This document shows, piece by piece, positions 6,410 through 14,834 of a DNA stretch of 24,224 nucleotides; the stretch's first letter is position 1, and the number at the start of each line of letters is the position of its first letter. The stretch lies in assembly GCA_945281075.1 (NCBI GenBank), contig CALYQE010000011.1, positions 1 to 24,224 of the forward strand, in the 5' to 3' direction. Position numbers and translations under genes: made by a program. The notes under the pieces are model-generated. The model searched no databases. It was given only the letters and a program-made list of their open reading frames with translations, and was not told the origin of the DNA. This DNA is from an uncultured Lactobacillus sp. (lineage in GTDB: Bacteria > Bacillota > Bacilli > Lactobacillales > Lactobacillaceae).

Positions 6410-7987
6410 TTATTTACTTAAATGGATCTCGCGATCAAATAGCTGCTGCAATTTTTCATCAAAGTTATGGGCAATAAAAATGATAGTGCTTGGCATTTGA
6501 AGAAGTTTTTCTAGAATTGCACGGGTGGCAGCTTTATCAATCGCACTTGTGCCTTCATCAATTAGCAAAATTTTACTGTCATGTATCTGCGAACGCGCTA
6601 AAATAATCTTTTGCCTTTGACCACCAGAAACATTTAGTTTCTGCATATTTATTTTGGTTTCTATACCTTGAGCAAATTGTGCTAGATCTGGTTTTAGACC
6701 AACGGCAACTGCAGCGGGTTCCGCTAGTTGGTTTAACTTAGAATCAAACATCGTAATATTGTCTTTAATTGTGCTTGGAAACAAAATCGGATCTTGGGCA
6801 ATATAGCCAATTTTAGCCAAATTAGGATTGATCACTTTTCCTTCTTGATCCTTAAATTCTATTTTTCCCAAACTCGGTTGTAAAATTCCTAAAAGCAGCT
6901 TAAACAAAGTTGATTTACCTGAACCGCTGTCACCTGAAAGCAATATTTTTTCACCATAATTAACTGTAATATCTGGGAACTTTAAAGTTTCACCGTTAGG
7001 AAAATTAACAACTAGGTCTTTTGTGCTAAAAGCAAAGGGTGTTATTAAGTTTTGATCTTCAGTGTTTACTGGTAAAGTCGATGCGGTAATTTTATTTCTT
7101 AAAGTTTTAGTGCCTTTAATTAAGCCAAAATAGAATGGCAAGTATTCAGTCGCCAGCGCAATATAGTGGCTAAAATTACCGATAACAGCAATTGCGCCAA
7201 ACGTGACTAGACCACCTTTAATTAAAATACCAGTCCAGATAAATAAAATCAGAATCATAATTTGCGCAACACTGTTACTAATAATGGACAGAACTTGTTG
7301 TTCTTTTATTTGCTTGAGGTTGGCTTTTTCTAAATCGCGTGCGCCTTTATGCATAACATGGGTTAATTTATCACCAGCAAGATAACGCTCCAGTTCAGCA
7401 ATGCCGCTGAGCCATTTTTCAATCAGATCCATGTATTGTCCGTTTTGATGAGATACTTTTGCCGTGGCTCTTTGGAGTGGCTTTTCAACTATTTTAGGTA
7501 AGATTAAGGAAACAGCTACCGAAATTAAGATGAGTAGCAGCAAACTCCAGTGCATCGTTAGCAAGGCAATTACAGAGAAAATGACATAGCCTAGAAAATT
7601 GCAAATGACAGGAATTAAGTTAAAAGATTGATTGTTAACCGTGTTGAGGTCGTTCGTCAGGCGGTTTTTAACTTGCGAAGCTTGATAATTTTTATCGTCG
7701 TGATAGACGTGACTTACTATTTTGCTTCTTAAAATGTGATTAAATTCTTGAACTTGTCTTATCAGTAAATATTCGGAGCCCCAGTCAAAAGCATACGACA
7801 AGAGATAAGCTAATGTAGTAAAAATAATGATTAACAGCCACGCTTGGCTGTTATGTTGGCGCAAAGCGGTAATTTCCCACATATTTAAATAAGATGCACC
7901 GATTAAAACAAAAGGTTGCAAAAAACTTAATAGGATAATAAATATCAAGCGAATACGATTAGTGTGAAAGAAGTTTTTAAAAGTCAT
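6410..7987 (-). CDS. ABC transporter half-molecule: membrane domain fused to ATPase (second gene of pair)
   Basis: This 525-residue protein has an N-terminal membrane domain with about six hydrophobic helices (roughly residues 10-290) and a C-terminal ATPase. The ATPase shows Walker A GDSGSGKST (352-360), the Q-loop AQDP near 397-400, signature VSGGQ (453-457), Walker B ILLIDE (473-478) with its catalytic Glu, and switch His near 507. The layout is that of an exporter half-transporter. Its start overlaps the upstream gene by 11 bases, so the two are translationally coupled and probably form a heterodimer. The signature is VSGGQ rather than LSGGQ, a mild deviation. The substrate is unknown; no bacteriocin or peptide precursor is adjacent. 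Confidence 0.88.
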   Translation of the reverse strand: MTFKNFFHTNRIRLIFIILLSFLQPFVLIGASYLNMWEITALRQHNSQAWLLIIIFTTLAYLLSYAFDWGSEYLLIRQVQEFNHILRSKIVSHVYHDDKNYQASQVKNRLTNDLNTVNNQSFNLIPVICNFLGYVIFSVIALLTMHWSLLLLILISVAVSLILPKIVEKPLQRATAKVSHQNGQYMDLIEKWLSGIAELERYLAGDKLTHVMHKGARDLEKANLKQIKEQQVLSIISNSVAQIMILILFIWTGILIKGGLVTFGAIAVIGNFSHYIALATEYLPFYFGLIKGTKTLRNKITASTLPVNTEDQNLITPFAFSTKDLVVNFPNGETLKFPDITVNYGEKILLSGDSGSGKSTLFKLLLGILQPSLGKIEFKDQEGKVINPNLAKIGYIAQDPILFPSTIKDNITMFDSKLNQLAEPAAVAVGLKPDLAQFAQGIETKINMQKLNVSGGQRQKIILARSQIHDSKILLIDEGTSAIDKAATRAILEKLLQMPSTIIFIAHNFDEKLQQLFDREIHLSK

Positions 7988-9578
7988 TGTCGTTCTCCTC
8001 TTGGCTAGCTAATCGAATCGTTTTATCAAACATATTTTTGACTTCAGAATTGAGATTATGAGCAATCATGATCACTGTCTTACTGTTATGAACAAGGTCG
8101 GCAATAATTTGCTTAGTAGCCATACTATCAATAGCACTTGTGGCTTCGTCAAGCAAAATAATTTCATCAGCGAAAATTTCTGATCTAGCTAGGATAATCT
8201 TTTGCCTTTGGCCACCAGATAAATTGTTTTTATCCAAATCAACCTTAGTATCGATCCCTTGGGGAAACCTCGCAATGTCGCTCTGCAATTGTACTTTATT
8301 AATTAAATTAGGTACTTGAGCTAACAATTGCTGGTGAAACATCACGATATTTTCTGCGATCGTTCCTGGGAACAATTTCGGATCTTGGGCAATGTAACTA
8401 ATGCGATTTAAATTTGGTTGAAAAACCTGGCCAGCATTATTTTTAAAAATGATGCGACCTTGATACGGCTTCATTTTGCCCAAAATAGCTTGAAACAGAG
8501 TAGATTTTCCCGTTCCGCTGTCGCCTGTAAGCAAAACTTTCTCACCCTGATTGATCACAAAATCTGGATATTTGATTATCCGACCGTTAGGATATTTAAG
8601 CGCTAGATTTTTAACTTCAATTTGGGCAATTTGAGCAGATGAACTATTCGACTTTGACTTACCCGTAGAAAGTAGACTAGCGGTAGTTTGATTGATATTT
8701 TTAGTGGACTTAATCTTAACCACAGCACTTGTAATAGAAGAAGTAGCTGAAAAAATACCAAAAGCAAAAGAAGTTGAAGCTAGGGCCGCCCCAATTTTTA
8801 TTTGACCGGTTAAAAACAAGACGCCAGCTAAAAAAGCAATGGACATTTGTCCTAAGGTATTACCAATTCCGTTGATTGTATTGGAAGCACAATTTTTATT
8901 GGTTTGATTAACTTTGGCCTTTTCCAACTTCTCAGCGTAAGCGCTCAGTTCTTTATTTAAAATCGTCCACGCGTGGTACCGCCGCAGCTCATTTAAGCCA
9001 TTGATCCACTCGCCAATACCAGTTAAAAAAGAGCTAGTTTTCTGCATCACCTTTCTACTTGCCTCTGAGGTCATGCGTGCCATTATTCTAGGCAAGCTTA
9101 AATTTATTACTATAAAAATCGCTATTAGCAGAACAAAAGACCAATTTAAACTAAATAGGACACCAGCAGAAAGAACGATAATAAACAAATTGCTAAGAAC
9201 ATTGATCCACGGCAAAGCATAATCACTGGTCAAAGTATCAAGATTGTTTTGCAAGTAGTTCTGCATTTGCGCTACCGTCGCATCATTTTCATTGTAAAAA
9301 TGAGCTACCATTTGCCCTCTTAATTGATCAAGATATTCCTGAATTTGCGCATTGAAAAGGTAAGTTGCTAAAGGCAAGATAACTACACCACAAATTACCG
9401 GGACAAATTCAATCAATTGCCAGTGTAGGTAAACTGACAAATTGCTAACACTAAGACCGTTAACCGCATACTGAAAAAAAAACTGGTCAAGTGCTCCCGT
9501 AACCGCGAAAATAAAATAAAGTAGGATAATCCAAAAAGCTCGTGCTCTATTAGAGTTAACTAATCCCTTTAGTGTCAT
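7977..9578 (-). CDS. ABC transporter half-molecule: membrane domain fused to ATPase (first gene of pair)
   Basis: This 533-residue partner of the next gene has the same architecture. About six membrane helices span residues 12-290, followed by an ATPase with Walker A GDSGTGKST (352-360), Q-loop AQDP (397-400), signature LSGGQ (453-457), Walker B IILLDE (473-478) and His near 507. ATPase motifs fall at the same residue numbers as in the downstream partner, so the two look like an old duplication. No peptidase-C39 domain is present, which argues against a classical bacteriocin processing exporter. ATG at 9578 follows a weak GAAAGG/TAGG ribosome binding site. An imperfect dyad about 32 bases upstream may control the operon. 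Confidence 0.88.
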   Translation of the reverse strand: MTLKGLVNSNRARAFWIILLYFIFAVTGALDQFFFQYAVNGLSVSNLSVYLHWQLIEFVPVICGVVILPLATYLFNAQIQEYLDQLRGQMVAHFYNENDATVAQMQNYLQNNLDTLTSDYALPWINVLSNLFIIVLSAGVLFSLNWSFVLLIAIFIVINLSLPRIMARMTSEASRKVMQKTSSFLTGIGEWINGLNELRRYHAWTILNKELSAYAEKLEKAKVNQTNKNCASNTINGIGNTLGQMSIAFLAGVLFLTGQIKIGAALASTSFAFGIFSATSSITSAVVKIKSTKNINQTTASLLSTGKSKSNSSSAQIAQIEVKNLALKYPNGRIIKYPDFVINQGEKVLLTGDSGTGKSTLFQAILGKMKPYQGRIIFKNNAGQVFQPNLNRISYIAQDPKLFPGTIAENIVMFHQQLLAQVPNLINKVQLQSDIARFPQGIDTKVDLDKNNLSGGQRQKIILARSEIFADEIILLDEATSAIDSMATKQIIADLVHNSKTVIMIAHNLNSEVKNMFDKTIRLASQEENDNDF

Positions 9579-10065
9579 TGTGCCTAAACCTTTCTATTTA
9601 ATTCGGTTACTATAATGTTGCATAACGAATGCACAGTTATACAAATAAATCTAAAAATAATCCCCAAGAATTAAGTGCCACGAGGATAAGAAAACTAATA
9701 AAAGGTTGTTGTGAAAAATAAATAACGAACAAATGATTAGCTAAAAATTGGTAATAATAAACATCTTGATTACTAAGTTACTGAAAAACTTTGTTAATCG
9801 GACTGACCGAATATTCGAGATATAAATTAAAGTAGTGCTTACTTGAAATTACCAAGTCAAGGTCTAGCGTTGAATATAACCTCAATAATTAGTATTTTTT
9901 AACATTATCATTAAATTATTCATTTTATTATATTACTTATTTTTAACTATGCAATGTTAAGCGTAATTTTTATCAATCTAGTTATGACCATAATAATTTG
10001 GCTTTTTAAATCATGGCTCGCACCTTTTTGATGCATATCCGGTCAGAAGCAATTTTTATCAGAAT
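9579..10065. other. 487-base AT-rich intergenic region
   Basis: Apart from the dyad at 9611-9641 I see no convincing gene, RNA or repeat. A 32-codon open frame starting at ATG 10013 has no ribosome binding site and runs through the lacD terminator, so it is not called. The region forms the border between the ABC pair and the sugar locus. Confidence 0.5.
9611..9641. promoter_or_regulatory. Imperfect 13+5+13 dyad upstream of the ABC pair
   Basis: Arms TATAATGTTGCAT (9611-9623) and ATGCACAGTTATA (9629-9641) are inverted repeats matching at 10 of 13 positions around the centre AACGA. The dyad ends 32 bases before the first ABC start and could overlap its promoter. Size and symmetry fit a dimeric repressor operator. 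No regulator gene sits beside it, so the binder is unknown. Confidence 0.4.
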
Positions 10066-10109
10066 AAATAAAAAGCATCCTATATCTAGTGTGGATATAG
10101 GATGCTTTT
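10066..10109 (-). terminator. Terminator after lacD
   Basis: A 16-bp perfect stem (10071-10086 with 10094-10109, centred on GCATCCTATATC/GATATAGGATGC) has a 7-base loop. On the minus strand it is followed by TTTTTATTTATT. It starts 16 bases after the lacD stop and closes the sugar cluster on this side. Confidence 0.9.
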
Positions 10110-10125
10110 AGTGCTTTTAGCGAAA

Positions 10126-11121
10126 TTATTCAGCTACCGTTAGCTTATCCCGCCAGGATTTTGCACCCTTAAGTGCTCGGTTCAAGTTTTCAATATTTTC
10201 CTTGCCTTTAGTTGCTAACCATTCACGGCCAGCTTTTTCACTCTCACCGGCAAATGGCTTAATTGCTGGCTTCCAAGTGGCACGGCCACACAAAACACCG
10301 TTAAAGTTTGCGTTAGCTTCTTTTGCCATGTTAATTTCCGCAATGAATTCTTCACTAGTTACGCCTGCTGACAAAAAGATATATGGCAAGTCGGTAGAAT
10401 CAGATTGCTCTTTAAGCAAGTCTTTTGCCTCGTCTTGGGTATAAACCGCCGTGTTATCTTCATTAAAGCCCTCTACAAACTTAAGATTAAACGGAATTTC
10501 GACTTTCAAAACCGTAACCTCATATTGCGGTTTGGAAAATTCCTTCATTGTTTCTATCACTTTGGCAGCTTTTACCTTCGCAAACTCTACGCTTTGGTTA
10601 TCCTCGATCTTGCTGTCGTATGTTAACAGCTCAAGGAAAAATGGCAATTCATTTGCCTTAGCCTCTGCACCAACCCGTTCAACAAAGGCTTGCTTCTTGT
10701 CATTAATTTCGGTGCTTTCATCAGGATCGTAGTAGAGCAAGAACTTAATCGCGTCACCGCCCTCGTTCTTAATTCGCAGGCCCGATTGATTAGCAATCAA
10801 ATCCGGCATCCTGCCTGGTTCAGAGGTATCATAACCCGTTTTTTCATAAGAAAGAAGCAAGCCGCAATTTTTGTCTCTGACTTTGGTGGCCGGCAAACCA
10901 TATTCAGGATCAGTTAAAATCGACGAAGCATATGGCGTCAATTCACTTGAAACTGCCTTTTTAAAATCAACAATCGTTGTTTCATCTGCCGGCTTATTTG
11001 CAGCCTGGGCAAGCATCTTCTTCAGAGAACCGCGCTGATCAATTGCTAAAGCACTGATTACTCCTTCATCATTTGACAAATTGTCCAAATGCTTTCCAAC
11101 GGTGGAAGAAATAGATCTCAT
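10126..11121 (-). CDS. lacD: Tagatose-1,6-bisphosphate aldolase
   Basis: This 331-residue class I aldolase splits tagatose 1,6-bisphosphate into dihydroxyacetone phosphate and glyceraldehyde 3-phosphate in the tagatose-6-phosphate pathway. Family hallmarks visible are ALAIDQRGSLKKML near 24-37, LLLSYEKTGYD near 88-98, KFLLYYDPDE near 126-135, and TVLKVEIPFN near 203-212, whose Lys near 206 should form the Schiff base. GVLCGRATWKP lies near the end. Length matches streptococcal and lactobacillar LacD (about 325-330). The ATG has AAGGAG with good spacing. It lies downstream of the GH31 gene in the same direction, with its own -10 and a cre-like site. The kinase lacC, usually next to lacD, is not in the window. 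Confidence 0.93.
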   Translation of the reverse strand: MRSISSTVGKHLDNLSNDEGVISALAIDQRGSLKKMLAQAANKPADETTIVDFKKAVSSELTPYASSILTDPEYGLPATKVRDKNCGLLLSYEKTGYDTSEPGRMPDLIANQSGLRIKNEGGDAIKFLLYYDPDESTEINDKKQAFVERVGAEAKANELPFFLELLTYDSKIEDNQSVEFAKVKAAKVIETMKEFSKPQYEVTVLKVEIPFNLKFVEGFNEDNTAVYTQDEAKDLLKEQSDSTDLPYIFLSAGVTSEEFIAEINMAKEANANFNGVLCGRATWKPAIKPFAGESEKAGREWLATKGKENIENLNRALKGAKSWRDKLTVAE

Positions 11122-11161
11122 TATAAATCTCCTTCTATACTCTCTTTAATCGCACATTATT

Positions 11162-11191
11162 ATTATATACTCTTTGAAAGCGCATTTAAAG
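11162..11191 (-). promoter_or_regulatory. lacD promoter with overlapping cre-like site
   Basis: On the minus strand a perfect -10 TATAAT (complement of 11162-11167) has a modest -35 candidate CTTTAA (11186-11191) at 18 bases. Inside lies TGAAAGCGCATTTA (plus strand 11175-11188), which matches 12 of 14 positions of the CcpA cre consensus TGWAANCGNTNWCA. CcpA bound there would cover the promoter, giving glucose repression of lacD. Confidence 0.5.
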
Positions 11192-11307
11192 AAACGACCA
11201 GCTAAATGGAAAGCTTTTCAGCCCCGTCTTAATTTGGAGAAGTTTGACGCCGCGACTTTTATCGATTGAATAGGCTTCAGAGTCGGGAAAATGTTCATAT
11301 ATCAGCC

Positions 11308-14300
11308 TTAAAGACGGCGATATAGCAAAAATTCATTACCAGAAACAAATTCATTAACCGCTCCGGCAGTTGGGATAATGAATCTAACCCAACTTGCTTC
11401 AGTGCCAGCGGCAAACTTGATTTCCTTATTTTGACTGTCTTTTGCCCAATTAGAAGCACTGCCAGCATCTTGCCAGTCACTGCCATCTTGGCTAACTTGA
11501 ATTTTAATTGCGGTAATTATTCCGGCGGTTTTACCATCATCACGTGGCACGTAGACAAAACGGTCTAAGGCGGTCAGCTCTCTTAAACGTGCAGTAATCG
11601 TCAGCGGTGTCGCTGATTGCTTAGTGCTTTCAGCAAAGTGGTTGGTGTGCGCTAGTGTCTTCAAATCACGATCAAATAGATTTTCAACTGGCTGATTACT
11701 TGCCCAGATTTTCGCATCTTGAATGTTGGAACTGGTTTCCACTGACTCTATTTGAATGGAGTTCTTCAGCAAGCTGTCTTTGGTCTTGAAAGTTTTCACA
11801 GGACTGAAGTCTGAAGCTACTGCTGCAGTGATAGCTTGAACCTGGAACGTATGCGCAGACGCCGGTTTAATATTCTCTAGCCGATAGTTTGTCTCCTTAA
11901 TATTAGTATGAAGCACGTTATCGATTTTTAAATTATAGCTGGTACTATCAGCAACTGGCAGCCAACTTACCGCTATCATATTTGCCGTTGTTTTATCCAG
12001 ATTTTGATGTAAAGCCGTCGGTTGTGCTATTTTCATGCTGTTAGCCGGAATTTGATTAACGATTTTTTCATGATTTTCAAAGCCGGAGATTGTAACGGTG
12101 ACTGCATTCTGGACGATATTTGTTTTAGCTAATTTGATTCTCAAAAAGGTTTGCTTCAGACCTTGAGCTATTTCGGCTAAATAGCTATTAGTCGTATAAT
12201 CATGATCTAAATAATAAACATTTTCAGCTTGCTCAAATTCGGCTCGATTTTGTGCCTTGCGCAAAACAATGTTTTCAGTCCCCAATTTTACTTTAAGCGC
12301 ATTCGGCTCATGACTTGTCTTCAAAAGCAGTTCGGTTGGTCTGGACTCCTTAAAGCCGGCATAAGTCCCCGTCGTTTTTGAAATGTTAATTGTTAACACC
12401 GTATCCTGCAAGTTGCTTGTAACTGTAGTTTGAGCAAACTGGCCTTTTTGGTATTGGGCTGAAATGCCATCATCTTCATAAACCTTAAAAGAGCTTTTCT
12501 TGCTTGGATAAATTTCAAATTGCCGCTGTGCGGATAAATCATGGTACTCTTGCGGCGTATTCGTAGCAGGAGCAATTGGAATAATTGCACCAGCCTTGAC
12601 AAATACCGGTAATTTCCATTTTGGAGCAGCGAAGTTATTGATTACTTGACCGCCTTGATATTGCTCACCAGTATAATAATCAAGCCAAAGCTGGTTTTTA
12701 TCTGGTAAATATATGCCGTTGCGAATATCATTACCATCTTCATCACTGGCCGTATTTTGATAAATTGGGGCAATCAGGAAATTTTCACCCCATAAATATT
12801 GGTACTTAACTAAATCTGTATATACCTGCGGTTCATCCGGATAGTCAAGAAATAGAGCACGGATCATCGGCTTACCAATAAAAGTTGCTTCAGCGGCAAT
12901 ACTGTATATATAGGGTAAGAGCATCGTTTTTTGCTTTAGATATGCCCGGTTTATAGCTGTAGTTTCCTCATCAAAAGCGAAGGAATTTTTCGGGTTACTT
13001 CCCCAACCATCCATATTAAGCTGAATTGGTGTAAATGCCTTCCATTGATATTCTCTAGTATTGATTACCGCGTTTTTGCCGCCAAAAATACCATCCATGT
13101 CAGATGCCGCATTCGGTTGACCCGACAGTCCCTCACCCAGATAAGTCGGAATTTGAAAACGAATATATTCCCATTCGCCGCCGTCTTCATCGCCTGTCCA
13201 AACTGAAGCAGTATTTTGCGTCCCCGCCCAGCCGTCAACGGTCACAACAAAAGGACGAAGGCGATCGCCTTTGATTTTTTTAATCATTCTAGCCGCTGTC
13301 TGGGTGCCATTGAGTCCAAAGGAATAGCCGTTACCAACCCAGGCTTCATCAGTTTTCAAGGCCGTAACCCCAGCAGCAATTTCCTGCTCAAAGTCACGAT
13401 CATCTGGTTTCGGATTAGCAGGATCAACCGGAGAAAGGTTTTGCTGGGTCCACAGACCAACCTGAATGCCTTTTGCGTTGGCATATTCAACAAAACTACG
13501 CAAGTTAGCAAGATTACCTTTCAAAGTATCAGTTTGGCCATAGCCAGCACCATAACCATCATTTGGTAAAAACCAACCAATTGGCATGTCATGAACCAAA
13601 TACTGATCCAGCATAGAACGAGCACTAAACTGGTAGCTAATGCCACCATGCTCACCATTAAGGGTTTCGCGAATTGCCTTTTCTTTTAATTCAACTGGTA
13701 AATCCTTAGGCTGGTATTCCTTATAATATTTACCATCCGGATATTTAATTGCACGGTCAGCATTAGGTGCCACTTCAACCCAGTAATCACGGTTATAAGC
13801 ATTCAAATGCGCTTGGTAAAAGCCATAAATTGGCGTTAAAGCCGGCAGTCCGGTTAGATCTTGATAATCGTGAATTAGTTCATAACCAGTATCCGCAAAA
13901 AAATAAATTGCATCAAATCGTTCTTCATGATGAGTCGTTGAAATTAAGCCGTTAGCTTCACTATCAAAATCATAAAGACCTGGCTTAAAGGTATAGCGCA
14001 AAACGCCATAGCCTCTAGTAGACCAGTAAAACGGATTAGGTGAAGCTACACCGTGGTCGACCCAATTATTAGTGTTCTTAATTTTAATTCGGTCACCGGT
14101 GAGGTTAAACCGGCCATTCTGCGTGCCACCACCAAAGTAATAATCGTCAGAACTATTTTTCAGCATCTGCGTACTCCCGTGTGCCGTAATTTCAATTGGC
14201 TTTGTTTCTTGCAGAATTATCCGCTTGCCTTTAGAAACGCTCATTGTTCCGGCAAGCTGATCAAAATTAATTTCGATTGCTCCGGTTGAAAGCTGCCAGC

Positions 14301-14547
14301 CAGAACCCTTTTTAGTAACGGTGGTTGCTTGCAAGCCAGCGCTGCCATTAGCGTTTTTTCCCTCAGCCAGCATCCTTGCATTTAAATTGGTCTCCGATTG
14401 CGCTGGTTCGCCATACTCTTTCAAAGGATCGAGATAATAGCGAAACATTTTGGGACTTAACACATATAAGCGAGCTACTTGACTGTTAGCGTAGATAATT
14501 TCAACATATTTTTCTTTCTTCTTGATTTGATTAATTGATTGTTGCAT
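11308..14547 (-). CDS. Large GH31 glycosidase with FN3 and F5/8C (CBM32-like) modules, cytoplasmic; candidate alpha-GalNAc/alpha-galactosidase
   Basis: This 1079-residue multidomain enzyme has a GH31 N-terminal beta-sandwich (about 1-240) and a TIM barrel (about 240-600). GVTALKTDEAW places the likely nucleophile Asp near 400, and SVWTGDEDGGEW the likely acid/base Asp near 453. GLSGQPNAASDMDGIFGG and FTPIQLNMDGWG follow. A C-terminal sandwich leads to an FN3-like module (about 843-925, VSWLPVADSTSYNLKID) and an F5/8C/CBM32-like module (about 928-1079, KIQVSQDGSDWQDAG). GH31 retains alpha-glycosidic substrates. The context of AgaS, a GalNAc-type PTS and LacD suggests alpha-N-acetylgalactosaminidase or alpha-galactosidase activity rather than alpha-glucosidase. 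There is no signal peptide or anchor, so it should be cytoplasmic. Start ATG follows AGAGGAT. The family is confident and the substrate is inferred. Confidence 0.85.
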   Translation of the reverse strand: MQQSINQIKKKEKYVEIIYANSQVARLYVLSPKMFRYYLDPLKEYGEPAQSETNLNARMLAEGKNANGSAGLQATTVTKKGSGWQLSTGAIEINFDQLAGTMSVSKGKRIILQETKPIEITAHGSTQMLKNSSDDYYFGGGTQNGRFNLTGDRIKIKNTNNWVDHGVASPNPFYWSTRGYGVLRYTFKPGLYDFDSEANGLISTTHHEERFDAIYFFADTGYELIHDYQDLTGLPALTPIYGFYQAHLNAYNRDYWVEVAPNADRAIKYPDGKYYKEYQPKDLPVELKEKAIRETLNGEHGGISYQFSARSMLDQYLVHDMPIGWFLPNDGYGAGYGQTDTLKGNLANLRSFVEYANAKGIQVGLWTQQNLSPVDPANPKPDDRDFEQEIAAGVTALKTDEAWVGNGYSFGLNGTQTAARMIKKIKGDRLRPFVVTVDGWAGTQNTASVWTGDEDGGEWEYIRFQIPTYLGEGLSGQPNAASDMDGIFGGKNAVINTREYQWKAFTPIQLNMDGWGSNPKNSFAFDEETTAINRAYLKQKTMLLPYIYSIAAEATFIGKPMIRALFLDYPDEPQVYTDLVKYQYLWGENFLIAPIYQNTASDEDGNDIRNGIYLPDKNQLWLDYYTGEQYQGGQVINNFAAPKWKLPVFVKAGAIIPIAPATNTPQEYHDLSAQRQFEIYPSKKSSFKVYEDDGISAQYQKGQFAQTTVTSNLQDTVLTINISKTTGTYAGFKESRPTELLLKTSHEPNALKVKLGTENIVLRKAQNRAEFEQAENVYYLDHDYTTNSYLAEIAQGLKQTFLRIKLAKTNIVQNAVTVTISGFENHEKIVNQIPANSMKIAQPTALHQNLDKTTANMIAVSWLPVADSTSYNLKIDNVLHTNIKETNYRLENIKPASAHTFQVQAITAAVASDFSPVKTFKTKDSLLKNSIQIESVETSSNIQDAKIWASNQPVENLFDRDLKTLAHTNHFAESTKQSATPLTITARLRELTALDRFVYVPRDDGKTAGIITAIKIQVSQDGSDWQDAGSASNWAKDSQNKEIKFAAGTEASWVRFIIPTAGAVNEFVSGNEFLLYRRL

Positions 14548-14834
14548 TAACTTATCCTCTTTTCTATTTTATTCGTGCATCTGTCAGTGCTACTGCCATA
14601 GACTTTAGGTTGGCCGCTAGAAAAAACCTTCAACTCAGCAGTTAGTTAAACCTTTATTACTCAACACTGTTTTTTTGAAATAGAGCTACTTAAAAATTAT
14701 TTTTAACAATTGCATGAAAGCACTTTATTATATAATTATATAGTAGCGAATTGCTTTTTGATATAAAATAACATCCTTTACCAAATACAGCGATCATAAC
14801 CGATCAAACTCTTATCGTTAAAATGGAGGTTGTA
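14548..14834. promoter_or_regulatory. Divergent promoter region between the two glycosidase genes
   Basis: This 287-base region drives GH31 leftward and the 673-residue protein rightward. The AT-rich core at 14725-14770 has several TATAAT/TATAAA-like boxes on both strands, but no pair with a good -35 stands out. A degenerate cre-like string TGAAAGCACTTTAT (14715-14728, central CG lost) and a direct repeat of CGATCA (near 14791-14806, just before the rightward start) are also visible. I see no copy of the GntR operator motif. The two genes may be co-regulated from here. Confidence 0.4.

Noticed and set aside
10013..10111. 32-codon open frame beginning MARTFLMHIRSEA
   Set aside because: No ribosome binding site, and the frame runs through the lacD terminator hairpin; composition looks like chance.
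13216..13569. 117-codon plus-strand open frame opposite the GH31 gene
   Set aside because: It is antisense to a confidently assigned gene, lacks a ribosome binding site and shows no protein-like pattern. Other long opposite-strand frames (for example 764-1030, 15376-15615, 18721-19047) were dropped for the same reasons.
14715..14728. cre-like TGAAAGCACTTTAT in the divergent glycosidase promoter region
   Set aside because: Only 11 of 14 positions match and the essential central CG is absent, so it is not called as a site.
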